Positions 27,983 through 37,462 of a stretch of DNA of 64,000 nt are shown piece by piece. The stretch is from Pararobbsia alpina_A (GTDB taxonomy: Bacteria; Pseudomonadota; Gammaproteobacteria; Burkholderiales; Burkholderiaceae): the NCBI RefSeq assembly GCF_965118125.1, contig NZ_OZ221287.1, positions 2,790,001-2,854,000 on the forward strand. The letters are read 5' to 3'. Every line of letters starts with the position of its first letter. The stretch's first letter is position 1. The notes under the pieces are model-generated. The model was not told the origin of the DNA. It saw only the letters and a program-made list of their open reading frames with translations, and ran no database searches. The translations under genes were made by a program, and so were the position numbers.

Positions 27983-28065
27983 TGCCCTCCATAGCTATGG
28001 AGATGCTGGCACAGTGCTGATTCAGGTGTTTCCAGAATCCTGACCTTTTGCGCGCGAGAGCGAAT

Positions 28066-28848
28066 ATGACGACCCCGCAAAAAACAGAAAATGTCCGGCA
28101 GCGAAGCGCGGGACGATGGACCCTGGCTTTGCTGCCAAGGCAAGCCTATCTGGCTCGCTATGTCGCCGATGGGCCGCTGGTGGGGTTTGCTTTCGACAGC
28201 CAGCAGGGCTTTCACGCGTTCGCCAGCGACAGAGTGTTGCCGTTCCGCGCCTACCCCAACGGACTCGCGTTCGTCCCGACAGGATGCGATGTCTATTCTT
28301 GTTCCGAACAGGGTGGCGAGTATTTGGCCGTGCGTGGCGCAAGCGAGATTGCCGGAGCCGCGCCCTTCAGCGATCGCATCGATCCTAGGGCGATCGCCTT
28401 GGCTCACCGTATCCGTCAGTTGCTTCTCAGCCCTGGTTCTGACGATGCGTTGATACTGGAAGAACTATCCGCCGCGTTAGTCGAGCGCGCTCAGACGCTC
28501 TTTTCGACGCGAAGTGATCCCGAGGAACAACGTCTGACTCGCAATCGGCTCAAACGCATCGAGGACCTTATCGAAGCACATCTCGACTCCAAGCTCACCA
28601 TCGGCATGATGGCCGCCGAACTCGAAATGTCCGAAGGCGCGTTTTCGCGGTGTTTCCGGGCATCCACGGGCAAATCGCCGTATGCACATGTTCTTGATAA
28701 ACGGATCGCATGGGCGAGAGAGTTACTCGCCGTCGAGCGCTTCGATCTTGCGCAGATCGCTTTGGCCGCCGGTTTTTCTTCTCATGCCCATATGACCAGT
28801 GTTTTCCGGCAACGCCTCGGTTGCGTTCCGTCGCAGTTCAGACGTTGA
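28066..28848 (+). CDS. AraC-family transcriptional regulator
   Basis: 260 residues from the ATG at 28066; a TTG at 28048 is less likely. The C-terminus carries the AraC double HTH: IGMMAAELEMSEGAFSRCFR and LAQIALAAGFSSHAHMTSVF, ending CVPSQFRR. The N-terminal domain, ~150 residues, has no clear family. It is divergent from the dehydratase gene with a shared 83-base promoter region, so it probably regulates that gene. The inducer is not evident. Confidence 0.85.
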   Translation: MTTPQKTENVRQRSAGRWTLALLPRQAYLARYVADGPLVGFAFDSQQGFHAFASDRVLPFRAYPNGLAFVPTGCDVYSCSEQGGEYLAVRGASEIAGAAPFSDRIDPRAIALAHRIRQLLLSPGSDDALILEELSAALVERAQTLFSTRSDPEEQRLTRNRLKRIEDLIEAHLDSKLTIGMMAAELEMSEGAFSRCFRASTGKSPYAHVLDKRIAWARELLAVERFDLAQIALAAGFSSHAHMTSVFRQRLGCVPSQFRR

Positions 28849-28890
28849 ACAATTCGCCGATCAGATACGTGTCAGGGCGACGACATAAAC

Positions 28891-28923
28891 AAAAACGCGC
28901 CGTCGCTCAAGAGCGAAGGCGCG
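28891..28923 (-). terminator. Rho-independent terminator of phaR
   Basis: Read leftward, the arms at 28918-28923 and 28896-28901 (CGCGCC/GGCGCG) plus the inner stem 28912-28916 with 28903-28907 (TCGCT/AGCGA) form a hairpin with a 4-base loop. It is followed by the complement of AAAAA at 28891-28895, i.e. a U-run. It lies 60 bases beyond the phaR stop. Confidence 0.8.
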
Positions 28924-28982
28924 TCATCAGAACAGCGTCGGTTACGAGACGCGGCCGCTAAGCGCCGCGCCACATTGCTCCC

Positions 28983-29633
28983 TCACTCTTCCTCTTCATC
29001 CTCATCCACCGGCGGCTCAGCCGGCTCGTTCGCCGCTGGCTTTCCAGCCGGCGCCTTAGGCGCGCCCGGTGCCCCAGGCATCCCACCCGCTCCCGGCGTT
29101 CCCGGAAACGGAAAGTTCGAGAACATCGATTTCGCCTGGTTCTGCATCTGATCCTGCATCTGCACGAACATGTTCTTCGATTGCTCGATATAGCTCGTCA
29201 TCATGCCTTGCATCATCGGCGCCTGCATATTCATGAACTGCGACCACATGTCGCTGTTGCCCGCCGTGTCGTACAGTCCCTTCGACTGTTCGGTGAGCTT
29301 GTTCTGAATATCGATAAACGCCTGAATATTCTTCTCGAGGTAATTCCCCATCATGCCCTGCATCGCATGTCCGTAGAAACGGATGATCTGCGACAGCATG
29401 GAACTCGAGAACATCGGCACGCCCCCGCTCTCCTCTTCCAGAATGATCTGGAGAAGGATGCTGCGCGTCAGATCTTCCGACGATTTCGCATCGACCACGC
29501 GGAAGTTTTCCTGTTCAAGCACGAGCTGCTTGACGTCGGTCAGCGTGATGTATGTGCTGGTCTCGGTGTCGTAGAGTCGGCGATTCGGATACTTCTTGAT
29601 CAGCCGCTCGCCGGTTTTCTTTGTCGTCGTCAT
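28983..29633 (-). CDS. phaR: Polyhydroxyalkanoate synthesis repressor PhaR
   Basis: 216 residues from the ATG at 29633 (MTTTKKTGERLIKKYPNR). The N-terminal ~60 residues are the PhaR DNA-binding domain with KKYPNRRLYDTETSTYITL, followed by the PHB-accumulation regulatory domain (LLQIILEEESGG). The central segment is Gln/Met-rich and amphipathic, fitting granule binding. The tail is Pro/Gly/Ala-rich and ends in a run of Asp/Glu. PhaR represses phasin genes and itself until nascent PHB granules titrate it away. It is the last gene of the pha block and ends at a good terminator. Confidence 0.95.
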   Translation of the reverse strand: MTTTKKTGERLIKKYPNRRLYDTETSTYITLTDVKQLVLEQENFRVVDAKSSEDLTRSILLQIILEEESGGVPMFSSSMLSQIIRFYGHAMQGMMGNYLEKNIQAFIDIQNKLTEQSKGLYDTAGNSDMWSQFMNMQAPMMQGMMTSYIEQSKNMFVQMQDQMQNQAKSMFSNFPFPGTPGAGGMPGAPGAPKAPAGKPAANEPAEPPVDEDEEEE

Positions 29634-29785
29634 TCGAAGCCTTTCGGCGCGGCCGGTCATCCTCTGGCCACGCAAGTTGTCGGGTTCTGCATATCGTGCC
29701 GCAACGCACTCGCCACGGCACGCCGGTCAGCCTACGCATCGCGCCTCCAAAGCGCCGCACACGTACGCTGAACCGGCCGGGCGGC

Positions 29786-30535
29786 TTAGCCCATATGCAG
29801 ACCGCCGTTCAATGAAAAGTCCGCACCAGTCGCAAAGCCCGACTCGTCGGACGCCAGCCACGCACAAATCGAAGCGATCTCGTCAGGCGACCCCAGACGC
29901 CGGACCGGAATCGTCGCGATGATCTTCTCCAGCACGTCGGGACGAATCGAACGCACCATATCCGTTCCGATATAACCCGGCGACACGGTGTTGGCCGTCA
30001 CGCCCTTGGTCGCCACTTCCTGCGCCAATGCCATCGTAAAGCCGTGAATCCCGGCCTTGGCCGTCGAATAGTTCGTCTGGCCGAACTGCCCCTTCTGGCC
30101 ATTCACCGACGAAATATTGATGACGCGGCCAAAACCCCGCTCGACCATGCCGTCGATCACTTGCTTGGTCACGTTGAACAAGCTCGTGAGGTTGGTGTCG
30201 ATCACCGCGTTCCAGTCATCGACCGTCATCTTGCGGAACACGACGTCGCGCGTAATGCCGGCATTGTTCACCAGCACGTCGACTTCGCCGATCTCCGACT
30301 TGACCTTGTCGAACGCGGTCTTCGTCGATTCCCAGTTCGCGACGTTGCCTTCCGAAGCATGGATGTCGAAGCCCAGCGCCTTCTGCTCTTCGAGCCACTT
30401 CGCCTTACGCGGCGAATTCGGACCGCAACCGGCGACGACGATGAAACCCTGCTTGTACAGACGCTGGCAGATGGCCGTTCCAATCCCACCCATACCACCA
30501 GTCACATAGGCAATGCGTTTTGGCGTGTCGCTCAT
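29786..30535 (-). CDS. phaB: Acetoacetyl-CoA reductase PhaB
   Basis: 249 residues from the ATG at 30535. This short-chain dehydrogenase has the NADPH glycine motif VTGGMGGIG, VNNAGITRD and the catalytic Ser-Tyr-Lys set in ISSVNGQKGQFGQTNYSTAK. It reduces acetoacetyl-CoA to (R)-3-hydroxybutyryl-CoA, the monomer for PHB synthase. It lies between phaA and phaR in the usual phaC-A-B-R order. Confidence 0.96.
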   Translation of the reverse strand: MSDTPKRIAYVTGGMGGIGTAICQRLYKQGFIVVAGCGPNSPRKAKWLEEQKALGFDIHASEGNVANWESTKTAFDKVKSEIGEVDVLVNNAGITRDVVFRKMTVDDWNAVIDTNLTSLFNVTKQVIDGMVERGFGRVINISSVNGQKGQFGQTNYSTAKAGIHGFTMALAQEVATKGVTANTVSPGYIGTDMVRSIRPDVLEKIIATIPVRRLGSPDEIASICAWLASDESGFATGADFSLNGGLHMG

Positions 30536-30619
30536 ACTGACTCCGATATCTCTCTCTGGTTGTTCTTCGGTACTGCAAGCCGGCCCGAAGGCCGGCATGT
30601 CTCTTCCTGGAGCAATGCT

Positions 30620-31801
30620 TTAGAAGCGCTCGACGGCCAGTGCCACACCCATGCCGCCGCCGATGCACAGCGAGGCCAGGCCACGCTTTGCATCACGCTT
30701 TTTCATTTCGAACAGCAACGTCGTCAGAATCCGCGCGCCCGATGCGCCGATCGGGTGACCGATCGCGATCGCACCGCCGTTCACGTTGATCTTCGACGTG
30801 TCCCAGCCCATCTTCTTGTGCACGGCCAGCGCCTGCGCCGCGAAAGCTTCGTTGATCTCCATCAGGTCGAGATCGTTGATGCTCCAGCCTGCGCGTTCGA
30901 GGCAGCGCGTCGAAGCCGGCACAGGACCGATACCCATCACGCTCGGGTCGACGCCGGCGTTTGCATAGGCCTTGATACGGGCAAGCGGCGTGAGGCCGAG
31001 TGCTTCGGCTTTCTTGAGCGACATGACGACGAGCGCAGCAGCGCCATCGTTGATGCCCGATGCGTTGGCGGCGGTCACGGAACCGTCCTTCGAGAACGCG
31101 GGCTTGAGGCCGGCGAGCGACTCGGCGGTCACGCCATGACGCACGAACTCGTCGGTCGCGAACTTGATCGGATCGCCCTTACGCTGCGGAATCTCGACCG
31201 GCACGATTTCATCGTCGAAACGGCCCGACTTCTGCGCGGCTTCGGCCTTGTTCTGCGACTCGGCCGCGAACTTGTCCTGCGCTTCACGCGTGATGCCGTG
31301 TTCCTTGGCGACGTTCTCGGCGGTGATGCCCATGTGGTACTGGTTGTACACGTCCCACAGGCCGTCGACGATCATCGAGTCGATGAGCTTCGCATCGCCC
31401 ATGCGGAAACCATCGCGCGAACCCGGCAGCACATGCGGTGCGGCGGTCATGTTTTCCTGACCACCGGCGACGACGATTTCCGCGTCGCCCGCAATGATCG
31501 CGTTGGCAGCCAGCATCACGGCCTTCAGGCCCGAGCCGCACACCTTGTTGATCGTCATGCCGGGCACAGCCGTGGGCAGACCTGCCTTGATCAGCGATTG
31601 ACGCGCAGGGTTCTGCCCTGAGCCCGCCGTCAACACCTGGCCCATGATGACTTCGCTCACCTGCTCGGGCTTCAAGCCGGCGCGTTCAAGCGCGGCCTTG
31701 ATCACGATTGCGCCGAGCTCCGGCGCAGCAGTCTTCGCAAGCGTACCGCCGAACTTGCCTACGCCCGTGCGGGCAGCGGAAACGATGACGACATCAGTCA
31801 T
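30620..31801 (-). CDS. phaA: Acetyl-CoA C-acetyltransferase (beta-ketothiolase) PhaA
   Basis: 393 residues, full length for a biosynthetic thiolase. It has the nucleophilic Cys in NKVCGSGLKAV, the His in AIGHPIGASG and the second Cys in LCIGGGMG. It condenses two acetyl-CoA molecules to acetoacetyl-CoA, the first step of PHB synthesis. It starts 23 bases after phaC ends, so the two are cotranscribed. Confidence 0.96.
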   Translation of the reverse strand: MTDVVIVSAARTGVGKFGGTLAKTAAPELGAIVIKAALERAGLKPEQVSEVIMGQVLTAGSGQNPARQSLIKAGLPTAVPGMTINKVCGSGLKAVMLAANAIIAGDAEIVVAGGQENMTAAPHVLPGSRDGFRMGDAKLIDSMIVDGLWDVYNQYHMGITAENVAKEHGITREAQDKFAAESQNKAEAAQKSGRFDDEIVPVEIPQRKGDPIKFATDEFVRHGVTAESLAGLKPAFSKDGSVTAANASGINDGAAALVVMSLKKAEALGLTPLARIKAYANAGVDPSVMGIGPVPASTRCLERAGWSINDLDLMEINEAFAAQALAVHKKMGWDTSKINVNGGAIAIGHPIGASGARILTTLLFEMKKRDAKRGLASLCIGGGMGVALAVERF

Positions 31802-31824
31802 AACCTACCTCTCAAGTAACAGAA

Positions 31825-33918
31825 TCAATTCTTGACGTAGCTGCCCGGCGCGGCCTCGATCACGGGGTAATCCCCCGCGCCGAGTTTCGCCCGCGGCTTC
31901 ACTCGCTTGCCTGCGTACTGCGCCAGCCATGCCGACCAGCTCGGCCACCAACTGCCCGGCTGCTCCGTCGCGACGTCGAACCAGTCGTCGGCGCCAGACG
32001 GAAGCTCGCGCGGTGAATCTGTCACCTCGCCGCCGATCTGCCAGAAACTGCGCTTCTTCTTGGCAGGCGGATTGATCACGCCCGCGATGTGCCCGGACGC
32101 GCCGAGCACGAATGTCTGAGGGCCGCTGAGCAAGCGGGTCGATGCATACGCGGTCTTCCACGGCACGATGTGGTCGTCGCGCGAACCATAAACAAAGCTC
32201 GGTACATCGATCTTGCCCAGATCGATCGACTCGCCGCAGGTCGTTAGCGCGTTCGGAATCCGCAGCTTGTTCTCAAGGTACGTATTGCGCAGATACCACG
32301 CGTACATCGGCCCCGGCAGGTTCGTGCAGTCGCCGTTCCAGAACAGCAGATCGAACGGCGGCGGCGTGTGACCCTTCAGGTAGTTCTCGACCACGTAGTT
32401 CCAGACGAGATCGTTGGGCCTCAGGAACGAGAATGTATTCGCAAATTCGACTCCGCGCATCAGGCCCGGCGGCGTGCCGCGCGCCCCGCCGATGGTCGAC
32501 TCGCGCATCTGCACATGGGCTTCGTCGACGAACACGTCGAGAATGCCGGTGTCCGCGAAGTCGAGCATCGAGGTCAGCAAGGTCATCGATGCGGCCGGAT
32601 GTTCACCGCGTGCGGCGAGCACAGCCAGTGCTACGGCGAGCATCGTGCCGCCGATGCAGAACCCGAGCGTGTTGATCTGCTCGCGGCCCGAGATCTCCTG
32701 AACCGCCGCAATGGCGGCCAGTACGCCCTCTTCGATGTAGTTGTCCCAGGTCTTCGCGGCGAGCGATGCATCGGGGTTGCGCCACGAGATGATGAACACC
32801 GAGTGACCCTCCTCGAGCGCATAGCGCACGAGCGAGTTGTCGGGGCGCAGATCGAGGATGTAGTACTTGTTGATGCACGGCGGCACCACGAGCAGCGGAC
32901 GCTCGTAGACCGTTTCGGCAAGCGGCTTGTACTGGATCAGCTGGATCAGGTCGTTCTGATAGACGACTGCGCCTTCGGTGTTGGCGAGATTTCCGCCGAC
33001 CTTGAAATCCGTGTCGTCGCTCTGCGAGATCTTGCCGCGCGACATGTCGGCCAGCAGATTCATGATCCCCTGACGCAAGCTCTCGCCGCGCGTTTCGATC
33101 AGCGCATGCTGGGCTTCGGGGTTCAACGCGAGGAAGTTCGACGGCGATGCGGCGGCGGTCCATTGCTGGACGAAAAAGCGGATGCGCTCCTGCGTCTTCG
33201 AATCGGCATCCACTGCATCGGCCAGCGCTGCGAGGTAGCGCGAATTCAGCAGATACCACGCGGCAGCGAATGCATAGGCGGGTGTTTTTGCCCATGCATC
33301 GGCGGTAAAGCGCCGATCGGACAATCCGCCCGCTAGCGGCTCGTTCGCGCTCATGCGCTTGATCAGCTCGGAGCTTTCCTGAACGTAGTCGTTCTGGAGT
33401 TGCGTGAGTTTTTCAGGCGCGATCTTGACCGAAGGCAAACCGGCCAGCGTGTTGAACTGCTGAAAATCGAACTGCTGAAAATCGGGCATACCCGGCATGC
33501 CCGCCATCCCCGGGCCGAACGACGGCATCGATGCGAACGCATTGGGCATCGACGCGAACGGGTTCGGCATCGCGGCAAACGGGTTGGGCATCGAGCCCGG
33601 GAAACCTGGGAAGGCGTTCGGGAAAGGCGAACCGGGAGGCGTCGACGAAGCGCTGCCCGCTGTGCCCAGGGGCCAGCCGGGTGGCATCATCGCTGCTGGC
33701 CATGCCACTCCGGGCCAGCCTGCTTGTGCACCATTCGTGTTGGCACCGGCCGCGTCTTGCGGCGTGGGATTGAACAGGCCGCCCCACTGCGCGAACCATT
33801 GCTCAACGGCGCGCGTAAATTCGGCACTGCCCGGAATCGCATTCGGAGTATCCGATGCGCCTGATGCGGAATTGCTGGACGAAGCCGAGGAACTGCCGGC
33901 GTTTTTCGAGGCTGTCAT
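31825..33918 (-). CDS. phaC: Class I poly(3-hydroxybutyrate) synthase PhaC
   Basis: 697 residues, about 100 longer than the classic 589-residue C. necator enzyme. The catalytic core is complete: the lipase-like box GFCIGGT with nucleophile Cys421, the Asp region YGSRDDHIVPW and the late His in GASGHIAGV. The extra length is N-terminal and low-complexity, Ser/Ala-rich at first and then a Pro/Met/Phe-rich stretch with a seven-residue tandem repeat (MPNPFAA, MPNPFAS, MPNAFAS) at ~33515-33595. It polymerises 3-hydroxybutyryl-CoA at granules. A likely promoter is at 34082-34110. Confidence 0.96.
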   Translation of the reverse strand: MTASKNAGSSSASSSNSASGASDTPNAIPGSAEFTRAVEQWFAQWGGLFNPTPQDAAGANTNGAQAGWPGVAWPAAMMPPGWPLGTAGSASSTPPGSPFPNAFPGFPGSMPNPFAAMPNPFASMPNAFASMPSFGPGMAGMPGMPDFQQFDFQQFNTLAGLPSVKIAPEKLTQLQNDYVQESSELIKRMSANEPLAGGLSDRRFTADAWAKTPAYAFAAAWYLLNSRYLAALADAVDADSKTQERIRFFVQQWTAAASPSNFLALNPEAQHALIETRGESLRQGIMNLLADMSRGKISQSDDTDFKVGGNLANTEGAVVYQNDLIQLIQYKPLAETVYERPLLVVPPCINKYYILDLRPDNSLVRYALEEGHSVFIISWRNPDASLAAKTWDNYIEEGVLAAIAAVQEISGREQINTLGFCIGGTMLAVALAVLAARGEHPAASMTLLTSMLDFADTGILDVFVDEAHVQMRESTIGGARGTPPGLMRGVEFANTFSFLRPNDLVWNYVVENYLKGHTPPPFDLLFWNGDCTNLPGPMYAWYLRNTYLENKLRIPNALTTCGESIDLGKIDVPSFVYGSRDDHIVPWKTAYASTRLLSGPQTFVLGASGHIAGVINPPAKKKRSFWQIGGEVTDSPRELPSGADDWFDVATEQPGSWWPSWSAWLAQYAGKRVKPRAKLGAGDYPVIEAAPGSYVKN

Positions 33919-34328
33919 GCGTACGGTCGACCCTTACATGCGCTCAACGATGGCGGAGATGAAGCGTGTCGTCTGATGCGGTGACACCGAGCGAGCTCCG
34001 GATCGGATTTCGGGTCGCGGGTCGAACGGATCAGCGCTTTTAAACATAACTACGACCAGACAGACGCGCTACCGTTCAGGCATTTTTCCTCTGGGCCGAA
34101 GCCCTGTCAATGCTTTGCAGCCGGATTTTGACGCACCGCGTCAGAATGTTTATTGGCGTTTTCCCCGAGAATTCACGGCAAAAGCCTAATGAGTTCAAAT
34201 GCCTATTCGAGATTACCCGGACGTGTTTACTCACAAAGGCGATCGAATGGCGCAGGGCAATACGTTCGGATGACGCACAGGATTGCCCGGATATTCAATG
34301 CGATTTGACTCAACGCAATGCCAATGAC
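33919..34328. other. phaC leader region
   Basis: About 410 bases between pgeF and phaC, more AT-rich than its surroundings. Apart from the predicted phaC promoter nothing else is supported. A rightward open frame at 34110-34391 resembles no protein and lacks a ribosome site. Confidence 0.5.
34082..34110 (-). promoter_or_regulatory. Predicted sigma-70 promoter of the phaC-A-B-R block
   Basis: On the minus strand there is a perfect TTGACA at 34110-34105, a 17-base spacer and AAAAAT at 34087-34082. It would give a leader of about 155 bases before phaC. The C. necator phaC promoter is likewise a TTGACA box with a weak -10. Confidence 0.5.
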
Positions 34329-35141
34329 TCAGCGCTGATCGATCCAGATGGCACCTGCAAAGCGCCCCGTCACGCGATCTCGTCGGAATGAAAAGAAGCG
34401 ATGCGCATCGGACACGGTGCAGAGATCGCCACCTGTCATCGTCACGACATCGGCCCGTGCGAGTCGCACGCGCGCGAGCGCGGCGAGGTTCGCCAGATAC
34501 TTACCCTCTCCATGAGGCACAAACGCGGCGACGGTCGCGTCGCGTTCATGGGCCTGCGCGTGCTCGACGAATGCGTCCAGCACATCGCGGCCGACCTCGA
34601 AAGCAGTCGGACCGATGGCGGGCCCGAGGTACGCGTGAACGCGCGATCCGGTCCCTGCCCGCTTTGCCACTTCGGCGGCCGTGCGCTCGAGTACCCCTGC
34701 AGCCAGACCGCGCCAACCCGCATGGGCGGCGCCGACTGCCCGCCCCTGGTCGTCGCAAAACAGCACTGGCATGCAGTCGGCCACCATCACGATGCACGCG
34801 ATGCCAGGTACGTCGGTCACGCTTGCATCGGCACGCGGCGGTGCTTCGCCGGCTTCGAGTGCGTCGACGACTCGGGCTGCATCCACCACTTCATTGCCAT
34901 GAATCTGTTCGAGCCACGCGAAGCGCGCATCGCCTGCAAGTTCGCTCAGCGCACGACGGTTCGCAAGCACGTGTTCGCGATCGTCGCCCGTATGCAGACC
35001 GAGATTCAGCGAGTCATAGGGCGCGCGACTGATGCCGCCACGACGCGTCGTCACCAGCGCTCGCACGCCAGCAGGCGCAGGCCACGATGGCACTACGCAC
35101 TGGTCGAGGGTTAAGCGGGGTTCAGCGATCTGCTCGTTCAT
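34329..35141 (-). CDS. pgeF: Peptidoglycan editing factor PgeF (YfiH/LACC1 family)
   Basis: 270 residues. The three metal/active-site residues of the family are present: His in EQIHGNEV, Cys in MVADCMPVL and His in AHAGWRGL; SLNLGLHTGD near the N-terminus is also diagnostic. Family members were first called multicopper polyphenol oxidases; they are now linked to purine nucleoside cleavage (LACC1) and to fidelity of cell-wall precursors (E. coli PgeF). It lies behind rluD on the same strand, a common bacterial neighbour pair. Confidence 0.93.
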   Translation of the reverse strand: MNEQIAEPRLTLDQCVVPSWPAPAGVRALVTTRRGGISRAPYDSLNLGLHTGDDREHVLANRRALSELAGDARFAWLEQIHGNEVVDAARVVDALEAGEAPPRADASVTDVPGIACIVMVADCMPVLFCDDQGRAVGAAHAGWRGLAAGVLERTAAEVAKRAGTGSRVHAYLGPAIGPTAFEVGRDVLDAFVEHAQAHERDATVAAFVPHGEGKYLANLAALARVRLARADVVTMTGGDLCTVSDAHRFFSFRRDRVTGRFAGAIWIDQR

Positions 35142-35254
35142 CTATTGCCAATCCGGTTAATCGTTCCGCTCGGTCGTGCCGACTCGTCGGCCCTACGAAA
35201 AGCAGCGACGCGTCGTTTCGATTGGTCGTCCCGCCGCGTGGTTCCCGCGAATCG

Positions 35255-36409
35255 TTACTCCCGCGCCAACAGATCGAGATCCAGCTCAGCATCGAAGTTG
35301 CACGCGTGGGCCAGCGCAACGATATCGGCCGGCAGCGGTGCACGGAACTCAACATGCTCGCCGGTCACGGGATGAATGAAACCCAGCTGCCACGCATGCA
35401 GCGCCTGACGGGCGAACCCGTCCGGCAACGGCGCGTTCGCACGCTGCCCTTTGCTGCCGCCGTAGACCGGGTCACCCAGCAAGCGGTGATTGATATGCGC
35501 CATATGCACGCGGATCTGGTGCGTGCGGCCCGTCTCGAGATCGCAGACGACGGCGGAAACCGGCTTGCCGTCGAGTTCGCCGTGCGCAATCGCCCGGTAG
35601 TGCGTGACCGCCGGCTTGCCGGCCGAGCCCGGGATGACGGCAATCTTCACGCGGTCGCGCGGATCACGGCCCAGCGGCGCGTCGACCGTGCCCTGCCCGG
35701 CGCGGCCCCAGACGAGCGCAAGATACCGGCGATGGACCGTGCGCGCCTGAAGTTGTCGAATCAGGTCGGTTTGCGCCTCGAGCGTGCGCGCCACGACCAT
35801 CAGGCCGGAGGTGTCCTTGTCGAGCCGGTGCACGATGCCCGCGCGCGGCAGCGCGAGCGCCGCATCGCCGTAGCGATGCAACAGGCCGTTGAGCAGCGTG
35901 CCGGTCCAGTTGCCGACCGCCGGATGGACGACGAGACCCGCCGGCTTGTCGACGACGACGAACGCCGGGTCTTCGGCCACGATCGGCAAATCGATCGGCT
36001 CCGGCTGGAATGCAAGCATTTCAGGCGACGCGGCGGGCGTCACCTCGATGTTCGAATCGGCAAACGCCGCCTGCTTGGGCTTGGCGACAACGCCGTCGAC
36101 CTTCACCCGCCCTTCTTCGAGCCAGGCTTGCAGTCGACCACGGGAATATTGAGGAAACAGGCGCGCGAGCGCCTTGTCGAGCCGTTCGCCGGCGAGTTCG
36201 TCGAGCATCCGCGCGCGGCGCGGCGTTTCGTCCGGTGCGGCGCCACGCGCCATACCGGCGGCAGCGCCCGCAACGTCGGAATCTCCGGAAACGGCTGGGA
36301 AATCAGTCGAAAAATCGTCATCGAGCGCATCCGCTTCTGGTGCGTCGGGGACATTCTTTGATGGGCTATAATTCGCGGTTAGATCAGGGGCCATCAGTTC
36401 GGGGGCCAT
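35255..36409 (-). CDS. rluD: 23S rRNA pseudouridine synthase RluD
   Basis: 384 residues. After a low-complexity acidic/Ala-rich N-terminal extension of ~70 residues comes an S4 RNA-binding domain (GERLDKALARLFPQYSRGRLQAWL), then the RluA/RluD catalytic domain with the Asp in HRLDKDTSGLMVVA and the typical VVDKPAGLVVHPAVGNWTGTL. RluD makes pseudouridines 1911, 1915 and 1917 in helix 69 of 23S rRNA. The extension may mean the real start is further in, e.g. at a Met near residue 68 of the open frame. It is divergent from bamD. Confidence 0.94.
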   Translation of the reverse strand: MAPELMAPDLTANYSPSKNVPDAPEADALDDDFSTDFPAVSGDSDVAGAAAGMARGAAPDETPRRARMLDELAGERLDKALARLFPQYSRGRLQAWLEEGRVKVDGVVAKPKQAAFADSNIEVTPAASPEMLAFQPEPIDLPIVAEDPAFVVVDKPAGLVVHPAVGNWTGTLLNGLLHRYGDAALALPRAGIVHRLDKDTSGLMVVARTLEAQTDLIRQLQARTVHRRYLALVWGRAGQGTVDAPLGRDPRDRVKIAVIPGSAGKPAVTHYRAIAHGELDGKPVSAVVCDLETGRTHQIRVHMAHINHRLLGDPVYGGSKGQRANAPLPDGFARQALHAWQLGFIHPVTGEHVEFRAPLPADIVALAHACNFDAELDLDLLARE

Positions 36410-36463
36410 GAGTGGCGGCCGTCAGAAAACGGCCTTGAAGGATTCGGAACAGTAAACCGGGAC

Positions 36464-37282
36464 ATGCAAGCGTTGAGCACAATCAAACTGGTAACGCTGA
36501 GCCTCGCGGCAAGCGCGGCCGTTCTTCTCGCGGCCTGTGGCGGCCTGCCGCAAAAGACCGACGAAACGGCGGCGTGGACAACCAACAAATTATACTCGGA
36601 GGCCCAGGACGCCATGTCCAGCAGCGACTGGGGCAAGTGCGCGAAGTACTTCGAGCAAGTCCAGGGTCGCGATCCGTTCGGTCCGCACGCGCAGCAATCG
36701 CAGCTCAACGTCGCCTACTGCCAGTACCGGGATAGCGAACAAGCCGCCGCCAATACCGCCGTCGACCGCTTTATCAAGCTGCACCCGGATCACCCGGATG
36801 TCGCCTACGCGTACTACCTCAAGGGCCTGATCAACTTCAACGACGATCTCGGCCTGTTCGGTCGCTTCGGCGGTCAGGACATGAGCGAGCGCGATCCGAA
36901 GGCACTGCTGGATTCGTACGACTCGTTCAAGACGGTTGTCGACAAGTATCCGCAAAGCAAGTACGCGCCGGATGCCGCGCAGCGCATGCGCTACATCATC
37001 AACGCGCTGGCCGCGCACGAAGTGCATTCGGCTCAGTATTACTACCAGCGCGGCGCTTACCTCGCGGCGATCAACCGCTCGCAGGTCGCGATCCAGCAGT
37101 ACAAGAATGCGCCGGCAACCGAAGACGCGCTGCACGTGATGGTGCTGTCGTACAAGGCACTGGGCAACGCTCAGCTCGCCGACGATACGCAACGCGTGCT
37201 CGCCGCGACCTTCCCGGACAGCCCGTATGTCACGGGTCACCCGCGCAAGGGTGACGCGAAGCCGTGGTGGCAGATCTGGTAA
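36464..37282 (+). CDS. bamD: Outer-membrane assembly lipoprotein BamD
   Basis: 272 residues with a lipoprotein signal peptide and lipobox (LLAAC|G at about Cys25). The mature part is made of TPR-like repeats (SSDWGKCAKYFEQVQGRDPFG, QSQLNVAYCQYRDSEQAAANTAVDRFIKLHPDHP, YYQRGAYLAAINRSQVAIQQY). BamD is the essential lipoprotein of the BAM beta-barrel assembly complex. It is divergent from rluD and followed by a strong terminator. Confidence 0.95.
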   Translation: MQALSTIKLVTLSLAASAAVLLAACGGLPQKTDETAAWTTNKLYSEAQDAMSSSDWGKCAKYFEQVQGRDPFGPHAQQSQLNVAYCQYRDSEQAAANTAVDRFIKLHPDHPDVAYAYYLKGLINFNDDLGLFGRFGGQDMSERDPKALLDSYDSFKTVVDKYPQSKYAPDAAQRMRYIINALAAHEVHSAQYYYQRGAYLAAINRSQVAIQQYKNAPATEDALHVMVLSYKALGNAQLADDTQRVLAATFPDSPYVTGHPRKGDAKPWWQIW

Positions 37283-37305
37283 GCCACCCCCGCGTGGATT
37301 GAAAA

Positions 37306-37344
37306 CAAAAGCCCGGTTGCGAAAGCTCCGGGCTTTTGTGTTTT
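37306..37344 (+). terminator. Rho-independent terminator of bamD
   Basis: CAAAAGCCCGG at 37306-37316 pairs with CCGGGCTTTTG at 37328-37338, enclosing a short loop, and is followed by TGTTTT. The symmetric A/T flanks would also allow bidirectional termination. Confidence 0.9.
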
Positions 37345-37462
37345 CAGAGGGCTGCGTCCCCATCCCGCGCCTTAGGACAAGCGCTCACCTGCTAGTGCAC
37401 AGGGCGTTATGGCTCGTGGCGGTCGGCAACTTCGGAGGCACGCTCCCCCGGGCGGATGGTTC

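Noticed and set aside
30044..31621. 525-residue rightward frame across phaB and phaA
   Set aside because: Antisense to two genes with complete active-site motifs.
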